Shown piece after piece: positions 33,028 to 41,772 of a stretch of 64,000 bases of DNA (positions within the stretch are counted from its first letter, which is position 1; each line of letters opens with the position of its first letter). The translations under genes and the position numbers were made by a program. The notes under the pieces were generated by a model, which was given only the letters and a program-made list of their open reading frames with translations, did no database searches and was not told the DNA's origin. This DNA comes from Phaeobacter sp. CECT 5382 (GTDB lineage: Bacteria > Pseudomonadota > Alphaproteobacteria > Rhodobacterales > Rhodobacteraceae), in NCBI RefSeq assembly GCF_001457775.1, contig NZ_CYSG01000004.1, forward strand, positions 186,001-250,000. The letters run 5' to 3'.

Positions 33028-34023
33028 ATGTTCAACGCATTGATTGTGAACAAGGACGAAGACAGCGGGCTGGCGACAGCAGCAGTAGAGCAGATCAGCC
33101 TCGATCGGCTGCCCGAGGCCGAAGTCACCGTTGCGGTGGAGTATTCGACCGTGAACTACAAGGACGGGCTGTGCCTGAGCCCCAAAGGCGGCGGCTTGGT
33201 GCGCAAGTACCCGCATATCCCCGGTATTGATTTTGCCGGTACTGTCGAGGCCAGCGATGATGCGCGCTACAAGCCTGGTGACAAAGTGGTGCTGACCGGC
33301 TGGCGCGTTGGCGAGGCCCATTGGGGCGGCTACAGCCAAAAAGCGCGCGTCAAGGCGGACTGGCTGGTGCCGCTGCCTGCGGGGCTCGACAGTCGCCAAG
33401 CCATGGCCGTGGGCACGGCGGGGCTGACGGCGATGCTGTCGGTGATGGCGCTTGAAGATCACGGGATGCAGAAGAACCACGGGCCTGTTCTGGTCACAGG
33501 GGCTGCAGGGGGCGTGGGATCGGTCGCAACGGCCATTCTCGCCAATCTGGGTTATGAGGTCGCAGCCGTGACCGGGCGCCCCGAGACCGAAGACTACCTG
33601 CGCAGTCTTGGCGCGACACAGATCGTGGCCCGTGAAGAGCTGAACGAGACCGTCAAGCGACCTCTGGAAAGTGAAAACTGGGCAGGCTGCATTGATGCAG
33701 TTGGCGGCGCTATGCTGGCGCGGGTGCTGGGCCAGATGAAATATGGTGCCTCTGTCGCGGCTGTCGGTCTCGCCGGTGGAGCGGATTTGCCTGCCACTGT
33801 CATCCCGTTTTTGCTGCGCGGTGTGAACCTGCTGGGGATCGATTCCGTGATGCAGCCCTATGACAATCGCCTGCGCGCCTGGCAGCGTCTGGCGACGGAT
33901 CTGCCCATGGAAAAACTGGAGGCCATGGTGCAGCCCGCTGTGTTGTCTGATCTGCCCAAACTGGGAGCCGAGATTTTGCAGGGGCAGGTCAAGGGGCGCG
34001 TTGTTGTCGATGTGAACGCCTGA
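33028..34023 (+). CDS. acuI: NADPH-dependent acryloyl-CoA reductase AcuI
   Basis: The 331-residue protein is a zinc-free medium-chain dehydrogenase of the YhdH/AcuI group: VEYSTVNYKDGLCLS, IPGIDFAGTVEAS and the cofactor loop VTGAAGGVGSVAT. AcuI reduces acryloyl-CoA to propionyl-CoA and protects cells from acrylate released by DMSP breakdown. The start at 33028 has AAGGAGAG upstream; the earlier frame overlaps dmdA. It lies directly after dmdA in one transcript. Confidence 0.94.
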   Translation: MFNALIVNKDEDSGLATAAVEQISLDRLPEAEVTVAVEYSTVNYKDGLCLSPKGGGLVRKYPHIPGIDFAGTVEASDDARYKPGDKVVLTGWRVGEAHWGGYSQKARVKADWLVPLPAGLDSRQAMAVGTAGLTAMLSVMALEDHGMQKNHGPVLVTGAAGGVGSVATAILANLGYEVAAVTGRPETEDYLRSLGATQIVAREELNETVKRPLESENWAGCIDAVGGAMLARVLGQMKYGASVAAVGLAGGADLPATVIPFLLRGVNLLGIDSVMQPYDNRLRAWQRLATDLPMEKLEAMVQPAVLSDLPKLGAEILQGQVKGRVVVDVNA

Positions 34024-34063
34024 AATTCGTGATCATCGAGGCCATGGTCTCGAAACTGGAATT

Positions 34064-34090
34064 GGCCGCCCATTCGGGCGGCCATTTTGT
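34064..34090 (+). terminator. Terminator of the dmdA-acuI transcript
   Basis: GGCCGCCC (34064-34071) and GGGCGGCC (34076-34083) form a perfect eight-pair stem with a four-base loop, followed by ATTTTGTTTG. Confidence 0.88.
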
Positions 34091-34142
34091 TTGTCCCGAC
34101 TTGTTTGTCCCGACTTGTTTGTCCCGACTTGTTTTTCCTGAC
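34087..34142. repeat. 14-bp tandem repeat, four copies
   Basis: TTGTTTGTCCCGAC occurs three times exactly (34087-34128) and a fourth time as TTGTTTTTCCTGAC (34129-34142). It begins at the T-rich end of the acuI terminator. Confidence 0.95.
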
Positions 34143-34500
34143 GTGCGAAAGTGACATCCGCGAAGGATGCCCGCACATGAGTTTGTGCAGGAAACTCTGG
34201 CAGAATAGCTTTTACAGATGTTTGCGGATAGTCGTGATGGTTATCATTTTTCTTGAATGGTTATTTAATAAATTGTTTGTATAATCAATAAGTTTATGGA
34301 TTTCAGAACCCTTTGTTTTAGGGCAGTGGCCTGCCGACTCAGTTGTATTGAAAATACGGCGCTTCGATTTAAGCCTGCGGCGCGCACTGGGTCCGTGGCG
34401 ATTTTCATGCCGATTTTGTCCCTTTGCTGGTCTCTTCTGCGATGTCTGCGCGCCTTTTCCTTCTTCATCAGCACCAATACGTGTCTAGCGGAGAGGAAAT
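34143..34500. other. Gene-free AT-rich region upstream of the BCCT carrier
   Basis: No gene is seen. The stretch 34240-34290 is much more AT-rich than its surroundings and contains TATAAT at 34280-34285, a possible -10 box; no good -35 box stands at the right distance. The region likely holds the promoter and a leader of about 200 bases for the BCCT gene. Confidence 0.4.
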
Positions 34501-36132
34501 ATGTCACAAGAAGACCAAGCCCGGGCCGGAGGGGAAACCCCAGCAGCTACGGAGTATGAGCCAGGACAGGATAACGTTCAGATCCTGGGGCTCGACGTTC
34601 ACAATCCAGTCTTTGCCGTTTCGGCGCTGACCATCATTGCTTTTGTCTTTTTCTCACTGGTGTTTCAGGATCAGGCAGCCGAGTTCTTTGGCTGGCTGCG
34701 CCCGGCTCTGACCAGTCAGTTTGACTGGGTGTTCATGATCGCCTGCAATATCTTTGTCCTGTTCTCGCTGTTTCTGGTGGTTTCGCCTTTCGGCTCCATC
34801 CGCCTTGGTGGCGACAAAGCGCGCCCTGACTATAGCTACCTTGGCTGGTTTTCAATGCTGTTTGCAGCAGGAATGGGGATCGGATTGGTGTTCTGGGGGG
34901 TCGCAGAGCCGATCTCGCATTACGGGTCGTCACTAGGTGGAACAGCACTTGGTGAAGACGGGCTGCGCAGCGACTGGGCACCCTTGGGGGCTGCTGCCGC
35001 AGATGCAGAGAAGGCGCGTGAAATGGCCATGGCTGCAACGATCTTTCACTGGGGTCTGCATCCCTGGGCGATCTATGCAATTGTTGGCCTGGCGCTGGCG
35101 TTCTTTAGCTACAATCAAGGCTTGCCGCTCACCATGCGTTCGGTGTTCTACCCGCTCTTTGGCAAAGCAACCTGGGGCCCGCTGGGGCATATCATCGATG
35201 TGATCGCGGTCTTTGCGACGATCTTTGGCCTTGCGACGTCGCTTGGTCTGGGCGCAACACAGGCTCTGGCCGGATTGAACTATTTGTTTGACGTGCCAGT
35301 GACCGATGGCATGAAGGTTCTGCTGATCATTCTGATCACAGCCTTTGCGCTGGTCTCTGTGGTGGCAGGGCTCGACAAGGGCGTGAAACGCCTGTCAGAA
35401 GCCAACATGATCCTGGCTGCCGGCCTGCTGGTGCTGGTCATCATTGTCGGGCCAACCCTCGCGATCCTGACCGGGTTTTTCACCAACCTGGCGGATTATG
35501 TCATCTACCTGCCAGAACTGTCCAACTGGGTCGGTCGCGAAGATACCAATTTCCTGCAGGGCTGGACCACGTTCTACTGGGCCTGGTGGATCAGCTGGTC
35601 ACCCTTTGTTGGCATGTTCATTGCACGGATTTCACGTGGTCGTACCATCCGTGAATTTGTCACCTGCGTTTTGCTGATCCCGACCGTGGTTGGCGCCCTG
35701 TGGATGAGTGTCTTTGGTGGTGCTGCCCTTGATATGGTCATGGGGGACAGCGGTCAGGCGCTGACCGATGCAGCACTTGAACTCAAGATGTTCAAGATGT
35801 TCGAAGCCTTCCCGATGACAGGAATCCTATCCTTTATTGGCATCATCCTTGTGGTGGTCTTCTTTGTTACCTCGTCGGATTCGGGATCCTTGGTGATCGA
35901 TACGATTACCGCCGGTGGCAAGACCGATGCCCCCACGGCACAACGGGTGTTCTGGTGCATTCTGGAAGGGGCCATCGCCATTGTACTGTTGCTGGGCGGT
36001 GGTCTCGGGGCATTGCAGGCCGCGGCCATTGCCACAGGTTTCCCTTTTGCGATTGTGCTGGTGCTGATGTGCCTGTCGATCCTGATCGGCCTGATGCGGG
36101 AACGCCGCAAAAAGGTCGGCGCGGTCCATTAG
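34501..36132 (+). CDS. BCCT family betaine/DMSP-type transporter
   Basis: The 543-residue protein has twelve membrane helices and the BCCT signatures: GMGIGLVFWGVAEPISHY and the tryptophan box TTFYWAWWISWSPFVGMFIA. BCCT carriers import glycine betaine, choline, carnitine or DMSP with sodium or protons. Its place right after dmdA-acuI suggests DMSP uptake, but betaine is equally possible from sequence. The short charged C-terminus (MRERRKKVGAVH) lacks a long osmosensory tail. GCGGAGAGGAAAT precedes the ATG. Confidence 0.93.
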   Translation: MSQEDQARAGGETPAATEYEPGQDNVQILGLDVHNPVFAVSALTIIAFVFFSLVFQDQAAEFFGWLRPALTSQFDWVFMIACNIFVLFSLFLVVSPFGSIRLGGDKARPDYSYLGWFSMLFAAGMGIGLVFWGVAEPISHYGSSLGGTALGEDGLRSDWAPLGAAAADAEKAREMAMAATIFHWGLHPWAIYAIVGLALAFFSYNQGLPLTMRSVFYPLFGKATWGPLGHIIDVIAVFATIFGLATSLGLGATQALAGLNYLFDVPVTDGMKVLLIILITAFALVSVVAGLDKGVKRLSEANMILAAGLLVLVIIVGPTLAILTGFFTNLADYVIYLPELSNWVGREDTNFLQGWTTFYWAWWISWSPFVGMFIARISRGRTIREFVTCVLLIPTVVGALWMSVFGGAALDMVMGDSGQALTDAALELKMFKMFEAFPMTGILSFIGIILVVVFFVTSSDSGSLVIDTITAGGKTDAPTAQRVFWCILEGAIAIVLLLGGGLGALQAAAIATGFPFAIVLVLMCLSILIGLMRERRKKVGAVH

Positions 36133-36212
36133 GTCAGCTATTTGCGCTAAATGACTGGCTCTGTTGAACCAAGCAGGTGAAGTGCAGAGCTGAAACCTGT
36201 TGAAACAAATGT

Positions 36213-36246
36213 GGCCCCGGGCAGAGATGTCCGGGGCCGTTTTTTT
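36213..36246 (+). terminator. Terminator of the BCCT gene
   Basis: GGCCCCGG (36213-36220) pairs with CCGGGGCC (36231-36238), followed by seven T. Confidence 0.93.
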
Positions 36247-36287
36247 ACATCTAACCCTGTTGGAAGATTTCCCGGCGCGACCGAAGC

Positions 36288-36331
36288 CTTGCCATCCGGC
36301 TTGATCTTACTTGCCATCCGGCTTGACCTTG
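36288..36331. repeat. 22-bp tandem duplication
   Basis: Two 22-base units, each beginning CTTGCCATCCGGCTTGA, stand at 36288-36309 and 36310-36331 and differ at two positions. They lie between the BCCT terminator and the aminotransferase start. Confidence 0.9.
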
Positions 36332-36379
36332 CGGTGCAAGATCGGCATCCATTTTGCAAAAGCATTTCAGGAGAGAGCA

Positions 36380-37603
36380 ATGGCGCTTGATATTGAGTTT
36401 GTACGCGGGCAGTTTCCTGCCTTTCAGGAGCCGTCGCTACAGGGGCAGGCCTTCTTTGAAAATGCTGGTGGATCCTATACTTGCAGCCAGGTGATTGATC
36501 GACTGACGCGCTATTATACCCAGCGCAAAGTGCAGCCCTATGCACCCTACGAGGCCTCGCGCCTGGCAGGTGCTGAGATGGACGAGGCCCGGCAGCGCCT
36601 TGCGGCGATGATGGGGATCGAGACGGACGAGCTGAGCTTCGGGCCGTCGACCACGCAAAATACCTATGTACTGGCCCAGGCCTTTCGTCAGTTTCTGAAA
36701 CCTGGCGAGGCGATTGTAGTCACCAACCAGGATCACGAGGCCAACACAGGTCCTTGGCGTCGTCTGGCCGACGAAGGCATCGAGGTGCGCGAATGGCAGA
36801 TTGATCCACAGACTGGTCATCTGGATCCGGCTAAGCTTGAGTCGTTGTTGGACGAGAAAGTCCGCCTAGTTTGTTTTCCGCATTGTTCCAACGTGGTCGG
36901 AGAGATCAACCCGGTCACGGAGATCACGGCCCTGTCCCATGCCGCCGGGGCCTTTGTCTGTGTGGACGGTGTTTCCTACGCCCCTCATGGGGTGCCCAAT
37001 GTGGGTGAACTTGGGCCGGATATCTATTTGTTTTCCGCCTATAAAACCTATGGGCCGCACCAGGGCCTCATGGTGATGCGACGCGAATTGGGAGAGCTGT
37101 TGCCCAATCAGGCACACTATTTCAATGCAGACTGCCTGTATAAACGGTTTACCCCGGCCGGACCCGATCACGCCCAGGTCGCCGCCAGCGCCGGTATGGC
37201 GGACTATATCGAGGCGCTTTCGGATCATCACGGCGGCCCAAGCGAAGGGGCGGCAGCCAAAGCGTCTTTTGTGCATGATCTGATGCGCGCCCATGAGGTG
37301 GAGCTGTTGCAGCCTCTGCTTGACGCGATGAAGGCGCGCAATGATCTGCGCCTGATCGGCCCAAGTGATGCCGCTTTGCGGGCGCCGACCGTGGCCTTGG
37401 CACTGAACCGGGCTGCCGCTCCTGTGGCGGCGCAACTGGCAGAGCATGGCATCATGGCCGGCGGTGGTGATTTCTATGCGGTACGGGCCCTGACAGCGCT
37501 GGGGATCAAACCGGATGAGGGTGTTTTGCGTCTGAGTTTCACGCATTACACCTCTCAAGAAGAAGTCGAACAGCTTATCAAGGCGCTGGATTTGGTTCTG
37601 TAG
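36380..37603 (+). CDS. Class V aminotransferase / cysteine desulfurase-like protein
   Basis: The 407-residue PLP enzyme has the class V fold: FFENAGGSYTCSQVIDRL, GPSTTQNTYVLAQAF, HSDEAN-like NQDHEANTGPWRRLA, and the PLP lysine in FSAYKTYGPHQGLM. It belongs to the cysteine-desulfurase-like SufS branch but lacks neighbouring Fe-S genes, and the C-terminal cysteine loop of true desulfurases is not obvious. Substrate is unknown. The start at 36380 has CAGGAGAG upstream. Confidence 0.85.
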   Translation: MALDIEFVRGQFPAFQEPSLQGQAFFENAGGSYTCSQVIDRLTRYYTQRKVQPYAPYEASRLAGAEMDEARQRLAAMMGIETDELSFGPSTTQNTYVLAQAFRQFLKPGEAIVVTNQDHEANTGPWRRLADEGIEVREWQIDPQTGHLDPAKLESLLDEKVRLVCFPHCSNVVGEINPVTEITALSHAAGAFVCVDGVSYAPHGVPNVGELGPDIYLFSAYKTYGPHQGLMVMRRELGELLPNQAHYFNADCLYKRFTPAGPDHAQVAASAGMADYIEALSDHHGGPSEGAAAKASFVHDLMRAHEVELLQPLLDAMKARNDLRLIGPSDAALRAPTVALALNRAAAPVAAQLAEHGIMAGGGDFYAVRALTALGIKPDEGVLRLSFTHYTSQEEVEQLIKALDLVL

Positions 37604-37652
37604 GCCAAGGTCTGAACAGCGCCGGTCTCTCCGTCTAGTTTGGATTAGAGTA

Positions 37653-37677
37653 ACCCGTTAACACACTGTTAACGGGT
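37653..37677. terminator. Perfect 11-bp hairpin after the aminotransferase gene
   Basis: ACCCGTTAACA (37653-37663) and TGTTAACGGGT (37667-37677) form a perfect stem with a three-base loop. The T run after it is weak (CATTATT), so an operator-like role is also possible. Confidence 0.6.
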
Positions 37678-37841
37678 CATTATTCTGAATTTTCAATTGC
37701 TTTTCAGAAGAGTAAATCCCACCTTGGGGGGCGGCAAATTTCGCCATGAAATCGCCGCCCTGAACTGCGTTCTTGCCTGAAAGCCGAGGGGCATCTAGCC
37801 TGTTTGGTGTCAGGAAAGACGGAGAAAGACGGGGGAAGCTG

Positions 37842-39056
37842 ATGGTTTTAACGTCAACCCGCGGTCAGGCCGATCTGCCGCGATACTTTGCACCGGTGTT
37901 CGAAAAACTCCGGGCGATGGAGGTCGGGCAGTTGGATATCTTTCTGCCGGATAGCCGTATATTTCGCGTGGCCGGGCGTAATCCTGGCCCGGTTGCTGAC
38001 CTGCATATTCACAACCCGGACTGTTTTTCGCGTCTTATCCGAGAGGGAGATCTGGGCTTTTCCGATGCTTATCTCGAAGGCGATTGGAGCACGTCGGATC
38101 TGCAGGCCTTTATGGATCTGATCCATATGGGGGCTGAGACGGTCTATGATGGCTTTCCGGGACAGGCGTTGGCTCGGGCTTACGAACGGTTCCGGTTCTG
38201 GATGCAGCGCAATCACCGAACACAGGCCAAAAAGAACATCTCTTATCACTATGATTTGGGAAATGATTTCTATGGGTTGTGGCTGGACGACAGCATGACC
38301 TACTCCAGTGCGCTGTTCCAAACCGGACATGAAAGTCTGGAGCAGGCGCAGCGGGCAAAATATGCCTCGATGGTGGATCAAATGGGCGCCAAGCCCGGGG
38401 ATCACGTGCTGGAAATCGGCTGTGGCTGGGGTGGCTTCGCGGAATATGCGGCCCGCGAACGCGGGTTGCGCGTTACTGGCCTAACGTTGAGCCAAGAACA
38501 ATATGACTACGCTTGCGACCGCATTGAAAAAGCAGGGCTTTCAGAGCAGGTCGAGTTTCGCATTCAGGACTATCGTGATTGTGGTGGCCAATTCGACGGC
38601 ATTGCCTCAATCGAGATGTTCGAAGCCGTTGGGCAGAAATACTGGCCGACCTATTTCAACTGCGTTCGCGACAGGTTGCGCCCGGGCGGCCAGGCAACCT
38701 TGCAGATTATCACCGTTGCTGACAGACGATGGGAGGTCTACCAGAAGGGAGTTGATTTCATTCAGAAATACATCTTTCCCGGTGGTATGCTGCCATCGCC
38801 ACAGGTATTGCAAAATGAGATCGAACAGGCGGGGCTTCAGGTGGTGCGATCGATTGAGTTTGGCGACAGCTATGACGTAACCCTGCGCCGTTGGCACGAG
38901 GCTTTCAACAGTCGCTGGGGGCAGATTAGCGATCTGGGCTTTGACGAACGTTTCCAGAAAATGTGGAACTTTTATCTCACCTCTTGTGCTGCGGCCTTTA
39001 AAACGGGAAATTGCGATGTAACGCAAATCACAGTGGCGCGGTCTTCGGCGTCCTGA
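37842..39056 (+). CDS. cfa: Cyclopropane-fatty-acyl-phospholipid synthase family methyltransferase
   Basis: The 404-residue enzyme transfers a methylene group from S-adenosylmethionine to unsaturated phospholipid acyl chains. The N-terminal domain has LGFSDAYLEGDWSTSDL, and the catalytic part has ISYHYDLGNDFYGLWLDDSM, the SAM loop VLEIGCGWGG (about residues 189-198), IEMFEAVGQKYWPTYF and QKYIFPGG. A stretch GAAAGACGGA/GAAAGACGGG is duplicated just before the ribosome-binding site. The gene lies 18 bp upstream of trgA, so it leads the trgAB-cysK-mscS unit. Confidence 0.92.
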   Translation: MVLTSTRGQADLPRYFAPVFEKLRAMEVGQLDIFLPDSRIFRVAGRNPGPVADLHIHNPDCFSRLIREGDLGFSDAYLEGDWSTSDLQAFMDLIHMGAETVYDGFPGQALARAYERFRFWMQRNHRTQAKKNISYHYDLGNDFYGLWLDDSMTYSSALFQTGHESLEQAQRAKYASMVDQMGAKPGDHVLEIGCGWGGFAEYAARERGLRVTGLTLSQEQYDYACDRIEKAGLSEQVEFRIQDYRDCGGQFDGIASIEMFEAVGQKYWPTYFNCVRDRLRPGGQATLQIITVADRRWEVYQKGVDFIQKYIFPGGMLPSPQVLQNEIEQAGLQVVRSIEFGDSYDVTLRRWHEAFNSRWGQISDLGFDERFQKMWNFYLTSCAAAFKTGNCDVTQITVARSSAS

Positions 39057-39074
39057 GCAAGGAAACCCGTCGCA

Positions 39075-39515
39075 ATGCCCACCGGTGCCCGTCTGACTGC
39101 TGCTTTCTGCCTGGCATTGCTTGCCTTTGTTTTGTCCGGTCTGGTGATGCCGCTGATGCCCGAAGGCACTGATTTCGGCTATTTTACCCACATTAACATG
39201 GCCTTGGGGGCCGCAACCGGTTGGATCTACATGGGGCGCCGGGTGGGGGGCGGTCTGGTGCCGGCGATCAATAATGGCCTGACAGGGGCCGCCGTCATGG
39301 TGTTGTGGGCTTTGTTCATTCAGGGCGCCTGGGAGATGTTTCGTCTGGCGATGCGGCACCGCTATGATGGCCCGTTCGAAGCCCTGTTGGCGATCTTCAA
39401 AATCTCTCTGGATTTCTTTTTTGTGATTGCAGTCCCGTCTGTTCTCATCCCTTTTGTCATTGGGGGTGTTCTGGCCGGACTGCTGGTAGAGAACGCCCAT
39501 CGCCGCTGGCCATAA
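39075..39515 (+). CDS. trgA: TrgA family membrane protein (tellurite resistance)
   Basis: The 146-residue protein has four hydrophobic helices (LAAFCLALLAFVLSGL-like first helix after TGARLTA; last helix VLIPFVIGGVLAGLLV). TrgA was described with TrgB in Rhodobacter sphaeroides as raising tellurite resistance. The order trgA-trgB-cysK here is the same as there, which supports the name more than the sequence alone does. AAGGAAA precedes the ATG. The molecular activity is unknown. Confidence 0.85.
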   Translation: MPTGARLTAAFCLALLAFVLSGLVMPLMPEGTDFGYFTHINMALGAATGWIYMGRRVGGGLVPAINNGLTGAAVMVLWALFIQGAWEMFRLAMRHRYDGPFEALLAIFKISLDFFFVIAVPSVLIPFVIGGVLAGLLVENAHRRWP

Positions 39516-39542
39516 TCAAAATTAAACAATAGGTTAAGACAC

Positions 39543-40667
39543 GTGATTGATCTCTTTTTTTACGGCACGCTACGCTATGTGCCGCTGTTGGAGCGTGTGC
39601 TGGGTCGGGGCGGTGATGATCTTGACGTCCAAGAAGCGAGCCTGCCGGAACACGGCGTCTTTGGGGTCAAGGATCAGCCTTTCCCGGCAATCGAAGCTCG
39701 GGCGGGCGCTATCGCTCAAGGTGTTCTGGTGCGGGGCCTGTCGGAGGATGATCTGGCAGCGTTGAACTTCTACGAGGGCGGATTTGACTACGCGCTAAAG
39801 CCAATCACTGTGCAGCTGCAGGATGGTTCGCAGGCGGCGGCAGAGGTCTATTTTCCCGAACCCGGTCTGTGGCCGCTTGAATCCCGCTGGGATCTGCAGG
39901 CCTGGATCACGGCTTGGGGGCCGCTGACGCTGCGCGCTGCAGCCGAGGTCATGTCCTATCGGGGGCGAATGAGTGCTGCGCAAGTGGCGCGCAGTTTCCC
40001 ATCCGTGCGCCGACGCGCGGCGTCGTGGCTGGCCGCACAGGCCCATGAGGCGGACCCCGATCACGATCTGAGCCGCGATGTCATAGTCCACGGTCACAAA
40101 CGGGCCTACATGAATTTCTTCGCCATGGAGGAAATGGATCTGCAGTTTCGCCGCTATGATGGCAGTCTCAGCCAGGTGGTGAACCGTGGCGTGGCGATGG
40201 TGGGGCAGGCTGCGGTGGTGCTCCCCTATGATCCGTTCCGTGATCAGGTGCTTTTGGTGGAACAATTTCGCGCCGCGACCTTTATTGGTGGTGAAAAACA
40301 GCCTTGGATGTGGGAGCCGGTTGCCGGGCTGATTGATCCGGGCGAAACCCCGCAAGCGGCCGCAATACGCGAGGCCAAGGAAGAGGCAGGGCTTACGATT
40401 GCCAAGCTGGAACCGGTGACACAGGCCTATTCTTCAAGCGGCTCTTCTAGTGAATTTATTCATGTTTTTGTCGGCCTTACGGACCTTTGTCAAATTGATG
40501 GCGGCGGCGGAGTTGCCGGAGAGAATGAAGATTTGCGCAGCCAAATCCTGGGGTTTGACCAGTTGATGCGCGGCATTGATGATCTGATCTACCGGGATAT
40601 GCCACTGGTGACGGCTGCGCTGTGGCTGTCACGTCACCGTGATCGACTGCGGTCAGAGCGGCGCTAA
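39543..40667 (+). CDS. trgB: TrgB: gamma-glutamylcyclotransferase-like domain fused to NUDIX hydrolase
   Basis: The 374-residue protein has an AIG2/gamma-glutamylcyclotransferase-like N-terminus (LFFYGTLRYVPLLERVLGR, residues about 3-110), a linker, and a C-terminal ADP-ribose pyrophosphatase-type NUDIX domain with the full box GLIDPGETPQAAAIREAKEE (continuing AGL). The start is GTG at 39543. It would hydrolyse a nucleoside diphosphate derivative, and the first domain may act on a gamma-glutamyl compound such as glutathione. The fusion hints at linked turnover of glutathione and ADP-ribose during oxyanion stress; this is inference. Confidence 0.88.
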   Translation: MIDLFFYGTLRYVPLLERVLGRGGDDLDVQEASLPEHGVFGVKDQPFPAIEARAGAIAQGVLVRGLSEDDLAALNFYEGGFDYALKPITVQLQDGSQAAAEVYFPEPGLWPLESRWDLQAWITAWGPLTLRAAAEVMSYRGRMSAAQVARSFPSVRRRAASWLAAQAHEADPDHDLSRDVIVHGHKRAYMNFFAMEEMDLQFRRYDGSLSQVVNRGVAMVGQAAVVLPYDPFRDQVLLVEQFRAATFIGGEKQPWMWEPVAGLIDPGETPQAAAIREAKEEAGLTIAKLEPVTQAYSSSGSSSEFIHVFVGLTDLCQIDGGGGVAGENEDLRSQILGFDQLMRGIDDLIYRDMPLVTAALWLSRHRDRLRSERR

Positions 40668-40737
40668 ACCTGCTTCGCCGCTTGTGAAGGTCTTTCGGCT
40701 TGGGTACATCTGAAGGCGAATGAGTGAAAGGGATACC

Positions 40738-41772
40738 ATGCGCATTGCACGCGATTTGGCCGACGCGATTGGCCACACCCCGCTGATCCGTCTGAACCGC
40801 GTCAGCGACGAGACCGGATGTGAGATTCTTGGCAAGGCGGAATTCATGAACCCGGGCCAATCGGTCAAGGACCGGGCAGCGCTTTACATCATCAAGGATG
40901 CAATTGCGCGCGGCGAACTCAAGCCCGGCGGCACCATCGTCGAAGGCACCGCCGGCAATACCGGAATCGGGCTTGCACTGGTTGGTGCTTCGATGGGGTT
41001 CAAAACGGTGATCGTGATCCCGGAAACCCAGTCCGAAGAGAAAAAGGACATGCTGCGTCTAGCCGGTGCTCAGCTGGTTCAGGTGCCCGCAGCGCCCTAT
41101 CGAAATCCCAATAATTTCGTGCGCTATTCCGAGCGTCTGGCAAAAGAGCTTGCCAAGACCGAACCTAATGGCGCGATTTGGGCCAATCAGTTCGACAATA
41201 TCGCCAACAAACAGGCCCATGTGGAAACCACTGGCCCTGAAATCTGGCAACAGACAGATGGCAAGGTCGATGGCTTTACTTGCGCTGTCGGCTCGGGTGG
41301 AACACTTGCGGGGGTTGCCGAAGCGTTGCAGCCCAAGGGCGTGAAAATTGCCTTAGCTGACCCGATGGGGGCAGGGCTTTACTCGTATTATACCACCGGT
41401 GAAATCGCGATGGAGGGATCCTCGATCGCTGAAGGTATCGGCCAGGTGCGCATCACCAAAAATCTCGAAGGCTTCAAACCCGACTTGAACTATCAGATCT
41501 CAGACACCGAGGCGCTGCCCTATGTCTTTGATCTGCTGCACGAAGAAGGGTTGGTACTTGGCGGATCTTCGGCGATCAATATCGCGGGGGCCGTGCGTAT
41601 GGCCCGTGATCTGGGGCCGGGCAAGACCATTGTCACCGTGCTGTGCGACTATGGCACCCGGTATCAGTCGAAACTCTTCAACCCGGATTTCCTGCGCGAA
41701 AAGGATCTGCCGGTGCCTGAGTGGATGACGCATATTCCGGCGTCCATTCCGGGCGTATTCGAGGACGTATGA
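40738..41772 (+). CDS. cysK: Cysteine synthase A
   Basis: The 344-residue PLP enzyme makes cysteine from O-acetylserine and sulfide. The PLP lysine is Lys44 in NPGQSVKDRAA, and GTAGNTGIGLALVGASMG and GSGGTLAGVAEAL are the phosphate- and substrate-binding loops. The start at 40738 (MRIARDLADAIGHTPLIRL) agrees with other Rhodobacterales; an alternative ATG lies 18 bases earlier. Cysteine supply supports glutathione synthesis and tellurite tolerance. Its stop overlaps the start of the mscS-like gene. Confidence 0.94.
   Translation: MRIARDLADAIGHTPLIRLNRVSDETGCEILGKAEFMNPGQSVKDRAALYIIKDAIARGELKPGGTIVEGTAGNTGIGLALVGASMGFKTVIVIPETQSEEKKDMLRLAGAQLVQVPAAPYRNPNNFVRYSERLAKELAKTEPNGAIWANQFDNIANKQAHVETTGPEIWQQTDGKVDGFTCAVGSGGTLAGVAEALQPKGVKIALADPMGAGLYSYYTTGEIAMEGSSIAEGIGQVRITKNLEGFKPDLNYQISDTEALPYVFDLLHEEGLVLGGSSAINIAGAVRMARDLGPGKTIVTVLCDYGTRYQSKLFNPDFLREKDLPVPEWMTHIPASIPGVFEDV

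Noticed and set aside
32437-33480. 347-residue minus-strand frame
   Set aside because: It runs antisense through the end of dmdA and the start of acuI and has no recognisable domain.
34087-34142. CRISPR-like array
   Set aside because: The 14-bp units are directly adjacent with no spacers and no cas genes are in the window.
34501-36132. Naming the BCCT gene dddT or betT
   Set aside because: Substrate cannot be separated by the visible motifs; position near dmdA is suggestive only.
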